Shown: piece by piece, positions 46,340 through 55,209 of the stretch | Layout: each line of letters opens with the position of its first letter | Position numbering within the stretch: position 1 is the stretch's first letter | Source: JBDHWI01 sp964590135 | Lineage (GTDB): Bacteria; Chloroflexota; Anaerolineae; J036; Brachytrichaceae | DNA length: 64,000 nucleotides | Assembly: GCA_964590135.1 (NCBI GenBank) | Contig: CAZPVX010000010.1 | Location: 1 to 64,000, forward strand | Direction of reading: 5' to 3' | Notes under the pieces: model-generated | Seen by the model: the letters and a program-made list of their open reading frames with translations, nothing else | Told to the model about the DNA's origin: nothing | The model's database searches: none | Made by a program: the position numbers and the translations under genes

Positions 46340-47146
46340 ATGAGTGACCAGCGACCGCGTGAAGCCCCTTTGCCGTCCGAGCTGTACACCGAGGAATATT
46401 TCCTCACGGCTTGTGAGGGCTATGACGAATTCATCCAGACCGAAGGCGAACATCTCTCGCGCCGGCTGAAGCAGGCCTTTGAGTTTGCCTCCGTGCATCC
46501 GGATATGAAGGTGCTGGATTTGGGTTGTGGGCGCGGTGAGATCGTGCGTCATGTTGCGCGCATGGGCGCGCAGTCCTTTGGCATCGATTACGCGGTGGCA
46601 GCGGTGCAACTGACGCGCCGCATCATGCAGGATGAGGCCGGCATCTACGGGCTGGCGCGCAGCGATGCGAAACAGTTGCCGTTCGCCACCAATGTCTTCG
46701 ACCGCGTGTTGATGTTTGACGTGGTGGAACATTTGCATCCGTGGGAGTTGGATGCATGTCTGGCAGAAGTGCATCGTGTGTTGAAGCCGGCCGGACAGAT
46801 CATCGTGCATACCGCCCCCAACCGCTGGTATGACGCCTACGCCTATCCAGTCGTGCGCACTGTGCGCACAGCGATGGGGCAGGGCGAGAAATATCCGAAA
46901 AACCCGCGCGCGCTGAACGTTGCCATCAACACTGAGGTGCACGTGAATGAGCAGGACATCCTGCGCATGCGACGCTACCTGACACGCGCCAGGTTTGAGC
47001 AGGTGAAAGTGTGGCTGGACACGCCGCCGCAGAATCGCGGCGAAGGCTCGGTGATGAACGCGTTGCGCCACATCGCCTTCAATTGGGTGCCGTTTGCGTG
47101 GTTCTTCCAGCGCGAGGTGTTCGCAGTGGGGACTAAGGCAAGATGA
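46340..47146 (+). CDS. Class I SAM-dependent methyltransferase
   Basis: A 268-residue methyltransferase of the Methyltransf_11/25 type. Motif I is VLDLGCGRGEIVRHVARMG, the acidic residue at the end of strand 2 is in FGIDYAVAAV, and the post-I block is RSDAKQLPFATNVFDRVLM with FDVVEHLHPWELD. The C-terminal half is extended and ends with helical RHIAFNWVPFAWFFQREVF. The substrate is unknown; the neighbouring glycosyltransferase suggests a glycan or lipid. Confidence 0.9.
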   Translation: MSDQRPREAPLPSELYTEEYFLTACEGYDEFIQTEGEHLSRRLKQAFEFASVHPDMKVLDLGCGRGEIVRHVARMGAQSFGIDYAVAAVQLTRRIMQDEAGIYGLARSDAKQLPFATNVFDRVLMFDVVEHLHPWELDACLAEVHRVLKPAGQIIVHTAPNRWYDAYAYPVVRTVRTAMGQGEKYPKNPRALNVAINTEVHVNEQDILRMRRYLTRARFEQVKVWLDTPPQNRGEGSVMNALRHIAFNWVPFAWFFQREVFAVGTKAR

Positions 47147-47230
47147 ATCTTGGGCGAACAAATGTCCTCCAAGATTCGCAATGTCAACGGTGGTATTCTC
47201 AGGACTCAGATTTGAGCCGAGGTGAATAAC

Positions 47231-47494
47231 ATGTCGAAGCGACGACGTGACCGACAACCGAACCTGCCGCCCGAGGCGTTCAGCGCGCCAGCGGCATTGC
47301 AACCTGAAGTGAATGGCGCATCGCTTGCCACAACAGCGGCTGCCAAGCGCGCCGCCATTGCAACCGCAGTTGCGCCGGCAGTGGTCGATTGGGAGAAGGA
47401 GTATGGCGAAGTGCTGGGAGATCTGCGCCGCACCTTCATCATCTTCACCGCGCTGGTGCTGGCGATGGTGGCGTTGTCGTTTGTGATCAACTGA
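47231..47494 (+). CDS. Small single-helix membrane protein
   Basis: An 87-residue protein with a basic N-terminus (MSKRRRDRQPN), an Ala-rich linker, a conserved-looking stretch VDWEKEYGEVLGDLRRTF and one C-terminal membrane helix. This is a common plan in Chloroflexota, where such small tail-anchored proteins have no assigned role. GAGGTG lies 7 bases before the ATG at 47231. The gene is a single unit closed by two tandem terminators. Confidence 0.75.
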   Translation: MSKRRRDRQPNLPPEAFSAPAALQPEVNGASLATTAAAKRAAIATAVAPAVVDWEKEYGEVLGDLRRTFIIFTALVLAMVALSFVIN

Positions 47495-47508
47495 TTGAGG
47501 CGACGGTT

Positions 47509-47537
47509 AATCTCGCGGGTTTGCGCGCGAGATTTTT
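47509..47537 (+). terminator. First tandem terminator hairpin
   Basis: AATCTCGCG pairs with CGCGAGATT over an 8-base loop and runs into TTT, 15 bases after the small membrane protein gene. Confidence 0.75.
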
Positions 47538-47563
47538 GGACGCAAGCCGCTTGCGTCCTTTTT
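47538..47563 (+). terminator. Second tandem terminator hairpin
   Basis: GGACGCAA pairs with TTGCGTCC over GCCGC and is followed by TTTTT. It abuts the first hairpin. Confidence 0.9.
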
Positions 47564-47660
47564 GTTTTCTCCAGTCCTTTGCCTCTCTCCGCTTGCCAAA
47601 GGGCGGGAGGGGTTGAATGAGGGAATCCCGTTCTGTTTGTTTCGTTTATAGGAGGTTGCC

Positions 47661-48479
47661 ATGTCTGCACGAAGAGCACTCTGCGTCGGCATCAATCACT
47701 TCAAGAATCTGCCGGACGCCACGTTGAATGGCTGCGTCAACGATGCCATCGACATGGCCGCGATGCTCAAGACGATGGGCTTTGCGGATGGGGATGTCAC
47801 GGTGTTGACGGATGCACAGGCCACCAAGGCAGCCATCATGCAGCGCCTGACACAGATGGTGAGCGAGGCCGGCGCCGGCGCGGTGAATCACATCGTGTTC
47901 TCTCTGTCGTCACACGGCACGCAGGTGCCGGATGCCAGCGGCGATGAAAAGGACAAGGCCGACGAGGCATTTTGTCCGAATGACCTGATCCAGAAAGGTC
48001 GTGTGTGGGACCCTGACCACATCATCAACGATGACGAGTTGAATGCGCTGTTTGCGCAGTTGCCGGCGAATGTGTTGCTGGAGGTGTATCTTGACACCTG
48101 CCACAGCGGCACGGGCATGAAGCAATTGTGGCCGGTGCGCTATCTTCCGCCGCCAGCGCCGATCGAAGAGGTGTGGGCCGAGATGCAGGGCGCGAAATCG
48201 CTTGAGGCGCGACCGAGCAAGCCGAAGGTGAAGGCGCAGCGCATCTTGTGGGCCGGCTGCCGCGCCGACCAGACCAGCGCCGACGCCAATTTCAACAATC
48301 GCGCAAATGGCGCGTTCACCTACTTCTACCTGAAGGCGTTGAAGGAACTGGGCGGCAAGGCCACGCGCAGCCAGATCATCGCGCGCATGCGCGAGCAGAT
48401 GAAGGAAGCCGGCTTCGAACAGATTCCGCAGCTTGAGACCAACGCCATCCAGCGCGATCGTTCGCTGGCGGAAGACTGA
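47661..48479 (+). CDS. Caspase-family (peptidase C14) protein
   Basis: A 272-residue bacterial caspase-like cysteine protease (metacaspase/orthocaspase type). The catalytic dyad is His85 in SLSSHGTQVP and Cys147 in YLDTCHSGTG. The N-terminal strand ARRALCVGINHF and the acidic DEAFCPNDL loop are family features. There is no p10 extension, effector domain or signal peptide, so it is a single-domain cytoplasmic protein. AGGAGG precedes the ATG. Orthocaspases cleave after Arg/Lys; roles in stress or defence are known in some bacteria but unknown here. Confidence 0.92.
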   Translation: MSARRALCVGINHFKNLPDATLNGCVNDAIDMAAMLKTMGFADGDVTVLTDAQATKAAIMQRLTQMVSEAGAGAVNHIVFSLSSHGTQVPDASGDEKDKADEAFCPNDLIQKGRVWDPDHIINDDELNALFAQLPANVLLEVYLDTCHSGTGMKQLWPVRYLPPPAPIEEVWAEMQGAKSLEARPSKPKVKAQRILWAGCRADQTSADANFNNRANGAFTYFYLKALKELGGKATRSQIIARMREQMKEAGFEQIPQLETNAIQRDRSLAED

Positions 48480-48500
48480 AAAATATCCCGTGATTGAAAA

Positions 48501-49706
48501 ATGACAGCGACGGTTGTTTTGAAGAGCGGCCGCGACAAATCGGTGCGCCAGCATCATCCGCGCCTGTTCGCAGGCGCCATCAAGCAGATCGACGGCAGAC
48601 CGAAGGATGGTGAGGTTGTCGATGTGGCTGACAACCAGGGTGAATGGCTGGCGCGCGGCATCATCAACCAGCAATCGCAGATTGCGGTGCGGCTGATGAC
48701 GTGGGACGCCGGCGAGGCCATCGACGATGCGCTGTGGCACAGGCGCGTTGCGGCAGCCATTGCGCTGCGGCAATGCGATCCGTTGCTGGCGCATACCGAT
48801 GCGCGCCGGCTGATCTTCGGTGAGAGCGACGGCCTGCCCGGCGTGATCGCCGATGACTATGCGGCGCATATCGTGGTCGAGCTTTCCACGCTCGCGGCCA
48901 TTCGCGCAAGGGACGCGCTTACCGAAGCGCTGCATACACACGCCGCGCCGCGCCGGCTGCTCTTTCGCATCGACGAAGAGCGCTTGAAGCATGAGTTCGG
49001 CGGCAGCGTGCCGAAATCCATTCGTGAGTTGTTTGTCGCGCATGAAAACCCTGGCGAGGTGGAGATCAGCGAGCATGGCCGGCGCTTTATCGTCAACCTT
49101 GCGAGCGGGCAGAAGACGGGTTTCTATCTTGACCAACGCGAGAACCGTGTGAAGGTGGCGCGCTACTGCAAAGGCGCAAGCGTGCTGAACGTGTTTTCGT
49201 TCACTGGCGCGTTTGGCGTGCATGCGCTGGCTGCCGGCGCAACGCGTGTCGTGAATGTGGATTCATCGGCGGACGCAATGGGGCTGGCCGGGCGCAACGT
49301 CGCATTGAATGCCGCAAATGTCAATGATTGTTGGATTGGCGTTGTGGCCGATGCGTTTGCGGATTTGCGCGAGCGTCGCGCGCGCGGCGAGCAGTACGAT
49401 GCGCTGATCCTCGATCCACCGAAATTTGCTCACAACCCCGGGCAGATTGATCGCGCCGCGCGCGCCTACAAAGACCTGAATCGCATCGGCATGGCGCTGG
49501 TGAAGGCCGGCGGCGTGCTGGCCACCTTTTCGTGCAGCGGCGTGGTCGATGCGACGCTGCTGCAGAAGATCGTGTTCAGCGCGGCGCTGGAAGCGCGGCG
49601 GGATGCGCGCATCATCGAGCGATTGGCGCAGGCCAGCGACCACCCGGTATTGCTCACCTTCCCTGAAGGGGAGTACCTCAAGGGATTTATCCTGCGCATT
49701 GAATGA
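48501..49706 (+). CDS. rlmI: RlmI-like 23S rRNA cytosine methyltransferase
   Basis: A 401-residue class I methyltransferase of the RlmI/YccW group, which makes m5C in 23S rRNA. The N-terminal PUA domain covers about 1-75 (HHPRLFAGAIKQIDGRP, GEWLARGIINQQSQIAVR). The EEHxF-like connector and KTGFYLDQRENR are followed by motif I VLNVFSFTGAFGVHALAAGA and motif IV LILDPPKFAHN. The late FSCSGVVDATLL carries the Ser-Cys-Ser catalytic motif. Its stop overlaps the start of the DgkA-like gene. Confidence 0.9.
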   Translation: MTATVVLKSGRDKSVRQHHPRLFAGAIKQIDGRPKDGEVVDVADNQGEWLARGIINQQSQIAVRLMTWDAGEAIDDALWHRRVAAAIALRQCDPLLAHTDARRLIFGESDGLPGVIADDYAAHIVVELSTLAAIRARDALTEALHTHAAPRRLLFRIDEERLKHEFGGSVPKSIRELFVAHENPGEVEISEHGRRFIVNLASGQKTGFYLDQRENRVKVARYCKGASVLNVFSFTGAFGVHALAAGATRVVNVDSSADAMGLAGRNVALNAANVNDCWIGVVADAFADLRERRARGEQYDALILDPPKFAHNPGQIDRAARAYKDLNRIGMALVKAGGVLATFSCSGVVDATLLQKIVFSAALEARRDARIIERLAQASDHPVLLTFPEGEYLKGFILRIE

Positions 49707-50080
49707 GCAACAAATCGCCCAACCTGCTCGCGTCCTTTGGCTTTGCGCTGCAAGGCATCGCGCACGCCTTGCGCACGCAGCGCAACTTCAAGGTGCATCT
49801 TGTCGTGACCGCGCTGGTGATTGTCGCCGGCGTCGCGCTCGGCATCAGTGTGGAGCAATGGGCAATTCTTGTGGGGATGATTGCGCTGGTGCTGCAGGCG
49901 GAACTTGTGAACACGGCGCTGGAGGCGGTGATCGATCACGTTGCGCCGGAGTTCCATGCGTTCGCGAAAGTGGCGAAGGATTGCGCTGCCGGCGCAGTGT
50001 TTGTGTGCGCCTTCGCCGCCGTCATCGTTGGCTTGCTCATCCTCGGCCCCAGGCTCTTCGCGCTTTTGGGCGTCGTGTAG
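49703..50080 (+). CDS. dgkA: DgkA-family lipid kinase
   Basis: A 125-residue three-helix integral membrane kinase of the diacylglycerol/undecaprenol kinase family. The N-terminal amphipathic helix (FALQGIAHALRTQRNFKVH) is followed by membrane helices. The catalytic and metal-binding Glu residues lie in QAELVNTALEAVIDH, and the KVAKDCAAGAV motif is diagnostic. In Gram-positive-like bacteria it phosphorylates undecaprenol. The start ATG overlaps the previous gene's stop (ATGA). Confidence 0.93.
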   Translation: MSNKSPNLLASFGFALQGIAHALRTQRNFKVHLVVTALVIVAGVALGISVEQWAILVGMIALVLQAELVNTALEAVIDHVAPEFHAFAKVAKDCAAGAVFVCAFAAVIVGLLILGPRLFALLGVV

Positions 50081-50125
50081 GGTGTGGCGCTGCTCGATAA
50101 ACCCTGCCCATACAATTGCAGCAAC

Positions 50126-51007
50126 ATGAGCAAGGCCGTCCACCTCGATCTCCCCATTCGTTTTGGCACCGTCGGCACGCCGCAAAGCGCGCCCAAGAAC
50201 GGCGGCAGCGCCGGCGGCGTGCAGCGCATCCGCGAATTGAACCTGAGCGCGCTGGAGCTGGCGTGGGTGCAGAGCGTGCGGGTGAGTGACGAAAGTTGCG
50301 CAAGGATCAAGGCTGCCGGCAAGCAATATGACGTCGCGCTCAGCGTCCACGCGCCGTACTACATCAACCTGAATGCGACAGATGAAATGTGGCAGGCAGG
50401 GCGCGAGCGATTGCTGGCGGCGGCGCGCAGCGGCTACAAGGCCGGCGCGACCGACATCATCTTTCATCCTGGCTCATACATGAAGCGTGAACCGCAAGTG
50501 GCTTGCAAGATAGCCATCGAGCGACTGAGCGAGGTGGCGGACACGCTGAAGCGTGAAAAATGCAATGTGACCCTGCGCCCTGAAACGATGGGCAAGAGCG
50601 CGATGCTTGGCACGCTGGAGGAGACGATCGACTGGAGCCGGCAGATCGAAAACGTGCTGCCGTGCGTGGACTTTGCGCACCTGCATGCGCGCGCCGGCGA
50701 CGGCTCGTTCAATACCTACGACGAATTCGTGCAGGCGCTGGCGCTGATCAAGAAAGGGCTTGGCGCGCGCGGCTTAAAGCATATGCACATTCACTTCAGC
50801 GGCATTGCCTATACCGCCAAGGGCGAGAAGCACCATTTGAATTTGCCCGACAGCGACATGAACTACAAAGCCTTTTTCAAGGCGCTGGCCGATGCCGGCG
50901 TCGCCGGCCGCGTGCTGAGCGAGACCCCGAACATGGAGGAAGGCGCTGTCCTTATGCAAAACACCTACCAGCGCGCATTGCAAAAAGCAAAGCACAAGGC
51001 AGCCTGA
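50126..51007 (+). CDS. nfo: Endonuclease IV-like AP endonuclease
   Basis: A 293-residue TIM-barrel enzyme of the endonuclease IV (AP endonuclease 2) family that cuts DNA at abasic sites. Zinc-binding residues are in SVHAPYYINL, IIFHPGSYM, RPETMG and VDFAHLHARAG, with HIHFSGIAYT and the late LSETPNMEEGA. It diverges from E. coli Nfo at several positions (for example LRPETMGK). Immediately downstream is a uracil-DNA glycosylase, forming a compact base-excision-repair pair. Start at 50126 avoids overlap with the dgkA region. Confidence 0.92.
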   Translation: MSKAVHLDLPIRFGTVGTPQSAPKNGGSAGGVQRIRELNLSALELAWVQSVRVSDESCARIKAAGKQYDVALSVHAPYYINLNATDEMWQAGRERLLAAARSGYKAGATDIIFHPGSYMKREPQVACKIAIERLSEVADTLKREKCNVTLRPETMGKSAMLGTLEETIDWSRQIENVLPCVDFAHLHARAGDGSFNTYDEFVQALALIKKGLGARGLKHMHIHFSGIAYTAKGEKHHLNLPDSDMNYKAFFKALADAGVAGRVLSETPNMEEGAVLMQNTYQRALQKAKHKAA

Positions 51008-51028
51008 ACACCCTCAGCGCGGACAGAC

Positions 51029-51637
51029 GTGATCGACCAACTTGCACAACTTCACGCGGAGATTGCGGCCTGCACGAAGTGCAACGACGCCGGCTTCTTC
51101 GCGGTCACCTCGAATTTCCTGGTCAACCAGCCGGTAGCGCAACCGAAGATGATGCTGGTTGGGCAGGCGCCAGCGGCACCGCAGCGCCTAAAGGAGCGCC
51201 CCTTCAGCGGGCAGGGTGGGCGGGCATTGTTTGGCTGGCTTGCCCGCGCCGGCTTCGAAGAGGAAGACTTCCGCGCGCGCTGCTATTTCAGCGCCATTAC
51301 AAAATGCTTTCCCGGGCCGGCGAAGGGCGGCGCGGCGAAGGGTGATCGCGCGCCCAGTGCAAAAGAGCAGGCGTTGTGCCGGCCCTTTCTGCTGCGTGAG
51401 CTCGCGCTCGTTCAGCCCAGGCTCGTCCTCACAGTCGGACGCATCGCCACGATCTACTTTCTCGGCGCGCAGGTCAATTTCACCGAGGCGATTGGCCGGT
51501 CGTTTGAACGTGATGGCCGCATAGTGCTGCCCTTGCCGCATCCCAGCGGCGTGAGTCGCTGGACCAACGCCCCGGCCAACCAACAGCGGTTAGCGCAGGC
51601 ATTGGCCTTGCTGAAGGGAATCGCGCATGAACTTTGA
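51029..51637 (+). CDS. Uracil-DNA glycosylase, family 4-like with Fe-S cysteines
   Basis: A 202-residue glycosylase of the uracil-DNA glycosylase superfamily. Motif 1 is MLVGQAPAAPQ and the late motif is LPHPSGVSRW. Cysteines at 15 and 18 (CTKC) and later ones near 93 (TKC) and 117 (ALC) fit the 4Fe-4S ligands of family 4/5 enzymes, with a longer spacing between the last two. The start is GTG at 51029. Coupled with endonuclease IV it removes uracil and repairs the abasic site. Confidence 0.88.
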   Translation: MIDQLAQLHAEIAACTKCNDAGFFAVTSNFLVNQPVAQPKMMLVGQAPAAPQRLKERPFSGQGGRALFGWLARAGFEEEDFRARCYFSAITKCFPGPAKGGAAKGDRAPSAKEQALCRPFLLRELALVQPRLVLTVGRIATIYFLGAQVNFTEAIGRSFERDGRIVLPLPHPSGVSRWTNAPANQQRLAQALALLKGIAHEL

Positions 51638-52479
51638 TGCGCTGTTTGGCTCGGCGTCGCTCGCGCTGGCGTCAGCCATCGCGTGCGTGGGGCGCTGGCG
51701 ACTTCAGCGGCGGCCTTGCCACGCGCCGCGCAAGGGTCGCTGTTGTCGTTTTCTTTTCACAGGTCATCGGGCTGTCGCTGTTGATCGGGCTTGGGGTGAT
51801 CACGCGTGAGCGGGCGCCGACGCCGGTAGATGCGCTGTGGGGCGCGGCAGCGGGCGTCGCCGGCTTGATCGGCTTGAGCGCGCTGTATTCTGCGCTGTCA
51901 AAGGGCAGCATGGGGCTTGTCGCGCCGGTGACAGGTGTGATCTCCACCGCGATGCCGGTGCTGTTTGGCGCGCTGTCGCAAGGCCTGCCGCTCCCATTGC
52001 AGATGCTCGGCTTCGCGCTGGCCATCCTCGCAGTCGGGCTGATCTCGCGTACGGGCGATGGCGGTGGCCGGCCTGACGGCCTCGGCCTTGCGGTGATTGC
52101 CGGCGCCAGCTTCGGCGCATTTCTCATTCTCATCGCGCAAACAGGCGATGGCGCAGTGTTCTGGCCTTTGGCGATTGCGCGCGTTGCATCGGTGATCTGC
52201 CTCATGCTCTTCATGCATGTGACGCACACCTTTGCTGCGCCGGCGCGCAGCGCATGGCCATTCATCGTGCTGTCGGGCGTGCTGGACGCCGCCGGCAACT
52301 TCCTGTTCGTGCTGGCAGAGCAGGCCGGGCGGCTGGATGTGGCCGGCGCGCTCTCGTCGCTGTATCCTGCGTCGACGACGATCCTCGCGTTGATCCTGTT
52401 GCGCGAACGCCCGCATCGCTGGCAGGTGGCCGGCATCGTGTTGACCTTTATCGCCATTCCATTGATTGTGGCGGCGTGA
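51627..52479 (+). pseudogene. DMT/EamA-family transporter, frameshifted
   Basis: A drug/metabolite-type transporter of about 280 residues with ten expected helices. The true N-terminus MNFDALFGSASLALASAIA starts at 51627, but the frame is broken at 51681-51688, where GCGT is duplicated (GCGTGCGTGG instead of GCGTGG). Reading resumes in the +1 frame as WGAGDFSGGLATRR and continues intact to 52479, with the second EamA repeat LDAAGNFLFVLAEQAG and LYPASTTILALILLRE. Without the 4-base duplication the gene would be complete. It overlaps the end of the glycosylase gene. Confidence 0.85.
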
Positions 52480-52494
52480 CAGTAAAATCACTGC

Positions 52495-54042
52495 ATGCCC
52501 ACAGTAACCATCCTCAACAAGCAGATTCAAGCGACGCCAGCGGACGCCATCATCGTCAACCTCTTCGAAGGCGTCACCGTGCCCAGCGGCGCAACTGGCG
52601 CGGTCGACACGGCGCTCGGCTCCAGCAATGGCGTGCCGGGTCAGGGTCTCATCAGCCAGCTGCTGCAACTCGGCGACTTCAAAGGCAGGCTCAACGACAC
52701 AGCCGTTGTCTACACCCATGGCCTGATCCCTGCGCCGCGCGTGATCGTCGTCGGCCTCGGCAAACACAAGGACTTCACGCTTGATCGCCTGCGGCAAGCC
52801 AGCGGCGCTGCCGTGCGCAAAGCGCGCGATCTGGGTTGCAAGCGCGTCGCCACCATCGTGCATGGCAGCGGCATCAGCGGGATGGACGTGCGCGATGCCG
52901 CGCAGGCCACGGTTGAAGGCGCGTTGCTCGGCACTTATCAGTTTGCTGAGCACAAAAGCAGGATCGGTAAAAACGGCAACGACAAGGCGCTCGACGAGAT
53001 CATCGTCGTGGAATACGACAGCGCGAAACTGGATGCGGTGCAGGCCGGCGCACAAGCTGGCGAGATCATCGCCAACGGCGTGAATGCTGCGCGCGCGCTC
53101 ATCAACCGCTCGCCAAATGTGCTGCACCCTGCGTCGTTTGCGCAACTGGCGCAGGAGATGGCGCAGCGCGTCGGCCTGAAATGCACAGTGCTGACTGAGA
53201 AGGAAATTGCCGAGCAGCACATGGGCGGCATTCAGGCGGTGGCGCAGGGCAGCGCGCAGCCGGCACGCGTGGTGATCTGGGATCACAATCCCGACGACGC
53301 CGCTGCACCGCTCGTTTTCATCGGCAAGGGCGTCACCTTCGACACCGGCGGCATCTCGATAAAGGCCGGCGAGGGCATGCAGAATATGAAGGCCGACATG
53401 TCCGGCGCGGCGGCGGTCTTTGGCGCGATGCAGGCCATCGCCGAGTTGAATTTGCCGGGGCGTGTAATCGGCATCACACCACTGGTCGAGAATATGCCAA
53501 GCGATCGCGCTTATCGCCCGGGAGATGTGATCACGATGATGAGCGGCCTCACCGTCGAGATCCTCAGCACGGATGCCGAAGGCCGCATGATTCTGGCCGA
53601 CGCGCTGCACTATGCCAAGCAGTACAAGCCGCGCGGCGTGGTCGATCTGGCCACACTGACTGGTGCTTGCGTGATTGCGCTGGGTGAGGGCATGGCCGCC
53701 GGCGTATTCAGCAACAATGACGACTGGGTGGAGACTGTGTTGCGCGCTGCTAATGCGCAGGGCGAACGACTATGGCAGTTGCCGCTGTATGCCGAATATG
53801 GCGACAAGATTCGCAGCGACTATGCCGAAATCAAAAACAGCGGTGGGCGCATGGGCGGCGTCGGCACGTCAGCCTATTTTCTCAAGCGCTTTGTGGAAGA
53901 GGGTGACGAGGATGCCTATCCCTGGGCGCATATCGATATGGCCGGCATGATGTTCAGCGACAGCGCGCGCGGCTACAACGTGAAGGGCGGCATGGGCTAC
54001 GGTGTGCGGACGCTGGTGGAACTGGCGAAGCAGAAAGGCTAA
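52495..54042 (+). CDS. pepA: Leucyl aminopeptidase (M17)
   Basis: A 515-residue cytosolic di-zinc aminopeptidase that removes N-terminal residues from peptides. The regulatory N-terminal domain covers about 1-170. Catalytic motifs are FIGKGVTFDTGGISIK, NMKADMSGAAAV, PSDRAYRPGDV and STDAEGRMILADAL (NTDAEGRL in most relatives, so two substitutions). DLATLTGACVIALGEGMAAG and the terminal PWAHIDMAG block are standard. Length is typical. Confidence 0.95.
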   Translation: MPTVTILNKQIQATPADAIIVNLFEGVTVPSGATGAVDTALGSSNGVPGQGLISQLLQLGDFKGRLNDTAVVYTHGLIPAPRVIVVGLGKHKDFTLDRLRQASGAAVRKARDLGCKRVATIVHGSGISGMDVRDAAQATVEGALLGTYQFAEHKSRIGKNGNDKALDEIIVVEYDSAKLDAVQAGAQAGEIIANGVNAARALINRSPNVLHPASFAQLAQEMAQRVGLKCTVLTEKEIAEQHMGGIQAVAQGSAQPARVVIWDHNPDDAAAPLVFIGKGVTFDTGGISIKAGEGMQNMKADMSGAAAVFGAMQAIAELNLPGRVIGITPLVENMPSDRAYRPGDVITMMSGLTVEILSTDAEGRMILADALHYAKQYKPRGVVDLATLTGACVIALGEGMAAGVFSNNDDWVETVLRAANAQGERLWQLPLYAEYGDKIRSDYAEIKNSGGRMGGVGTSAYFLKRFVEEGDEDAYPWAHIDMAGMMFSDSARGYNVKGGMGYGVRTLVELAKQKG

Positions 54043-54121
54043 TGGGTCGAGAGCCATGGTCAGGGCGAAGATCTCACGCAGTCCCGGTTCTTGACGTTTG
54101 GCTCTCGGCTCTCTCCTAAAA

Positions 54122-54919
54122 ATGCGTTTCGACTTCCGTTTGATCGTGGACCGCGAGCATGACGGCGCGGCCAATATGGCGCGAGATGAGGCCATCTCGC
54201 GCGCGGTGAGCGCCGGCGCGCAATTGCCGACGTTACGGCTGTATGGTTGGTCGCCACCGGCGATCAGCCTCGGCCAGTCACAGCGCATCAGCTCGGTGAA
54301 TGAGACCGCGTGCAGATCCGCCGGCGTCGACCTTGTGCGTCGTGCCACCGGCGGTCTGGCCATCCTGCACACCGATGAGTTGACCTATAGCATCGCACTG
54401 CCGATCGCGCACCCATTGGCCGAAGGCGACGTGATGACATCGTATCGCCGCATTGCAAACGCCATCGTCGAAACCTTGAAGCGATTGGGTGTGCGCGATG
54501 CCAATGCCGACCGCGTGGCGAAGGAAGACAAGGCGAAGGGGCCGGTGTGCTTTGAGGCGCCGAGCGATTACGAGGTGGTCGGCGGCGGCAAAAAGCTGGT
54601 GGGCAGTGCGCAGTGGCGGCGCGTGGATGGCGTGTTGCAGCACGGCAGCCTGCCGCTGTATGGCGACATCGCCCGCGTGTGCGCGCTGCTCGTTGATGCA
54701 CCCTCTGCGGAGAAGGTGCGCGAACACGCTGCCACCTTGCGCGACGTGCTGGGGCACGAGGTGACCTGGGATGAGGCGGCGCTGGTGTGGCAAGCGGCCT
54801 TTGCCGATGTGCTGGACATTAGCTTCAACGAGGGCCAACTATCCGATGACGAATTGCGCTGTGCAGATGATTTGATGCGCGAGAAGTATGCGCATGAGGA
54901 ATGGACGCGCCGGCGCTGA
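54122..54919 (+). CDS. lipM: LipM-like octanoyltransferase / lipoate-protein ligase family
   Basis: A 265-residue enzyme of the biotin/lipoate transferase fold. Conserved blocks are NMARDEAISRAV, LRLYGWSPPAISLGQSQ and RRATGGLAILH. The probable catalytic Cys143 sits in VCFEAPSDYEV, followed by GGGKKLVGSAQWRR, as in LipM octanoyltransferases. LplA ligases lack this Cys arrangement. It would supply lipoyl precursors for the E2 protein encoded at 33227. The ATG at 54122 begins the family's N-terminal region; the ribosome-binding site is weak. Confidence 0.85.
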   Translation: MRFDFRLIVDREHDGAANMARDEAISRAVSAGAQLPTLRLYGWSPPAISLGQSQRISSVNETACRSAGVDLVRRATGGLAILHTDELTYSIALPIAHPLAEGDVMTSYRRIANAIVETLKRLGVRDANADRVAKEDKAKGPVCFEAPSDYEVVGGGKKLVGSAQWRRVDGVLQHGSLPLYGDIARVCALLVDAPSAEKVREHAATLRDVLGHEVTWDEAALVWQAAFADVLDISFNEGQLSDDELRCADDLMREKYAHEEWTRRR

Positions 54920-54957
54920 CCTCGAAGGCGTAACCTTGTTGCAAAATCGCGCGTGAG

Positions 54958-55140
54958 TTGTGCCAATATTCGGACGACGCCCCACGATCAGCGCGTGAAA
55001 GCGCGTCACGCGACGCCCTGCAACGTCATCAAAACGATTGCCTGCATGACTTGAGGGTGATTCACCCACATTTCTTTGCAGAGGAGAACTCGACCATCGA
55101 CTATATCTTCGTGTCACAGGCATTTTTCCACTTGGTGTGA
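54958..55140 (+). pseudogene. Possible remnant of an endonuclease/exonuclease/phosphatase C-terminus
   Basis: A 60-codon frame ends with STIDYIFVSQAFFHLV, which resembles the terminal xIDYIFVSxxF strand of EEP-fold nucleases. The preceding residues do not match the family, and no start or ribosome-binding site is convincing. It lies in the 290-base gap between the LipM gene and the propeller gene; nothing else is seen there. Treat as a weak candidate. Confidence 0.3.
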
Positions 55141-55209
55141 GCCATGACACAACATGCCATTTGTTGTGCGGAGCGCTCTTGAGCGTGCATCGCCATCAGC
55201 AGGATCGAT

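Noticed and set aside
47145..47177. GAATCTTGG...CCAAGATTC inverted repeat after the methyltransferase gene
   Set aside because: A 9-base stem with a 15-base loop and no T-tract; too weak to call a terminator.
47910..49223. A 437-codon minus-strand frame opposite the caspase and rlmI genes
   Set aside because: Antisense shadow; the plus-strand genes have catalytic motifs and ribosome-binding sites.
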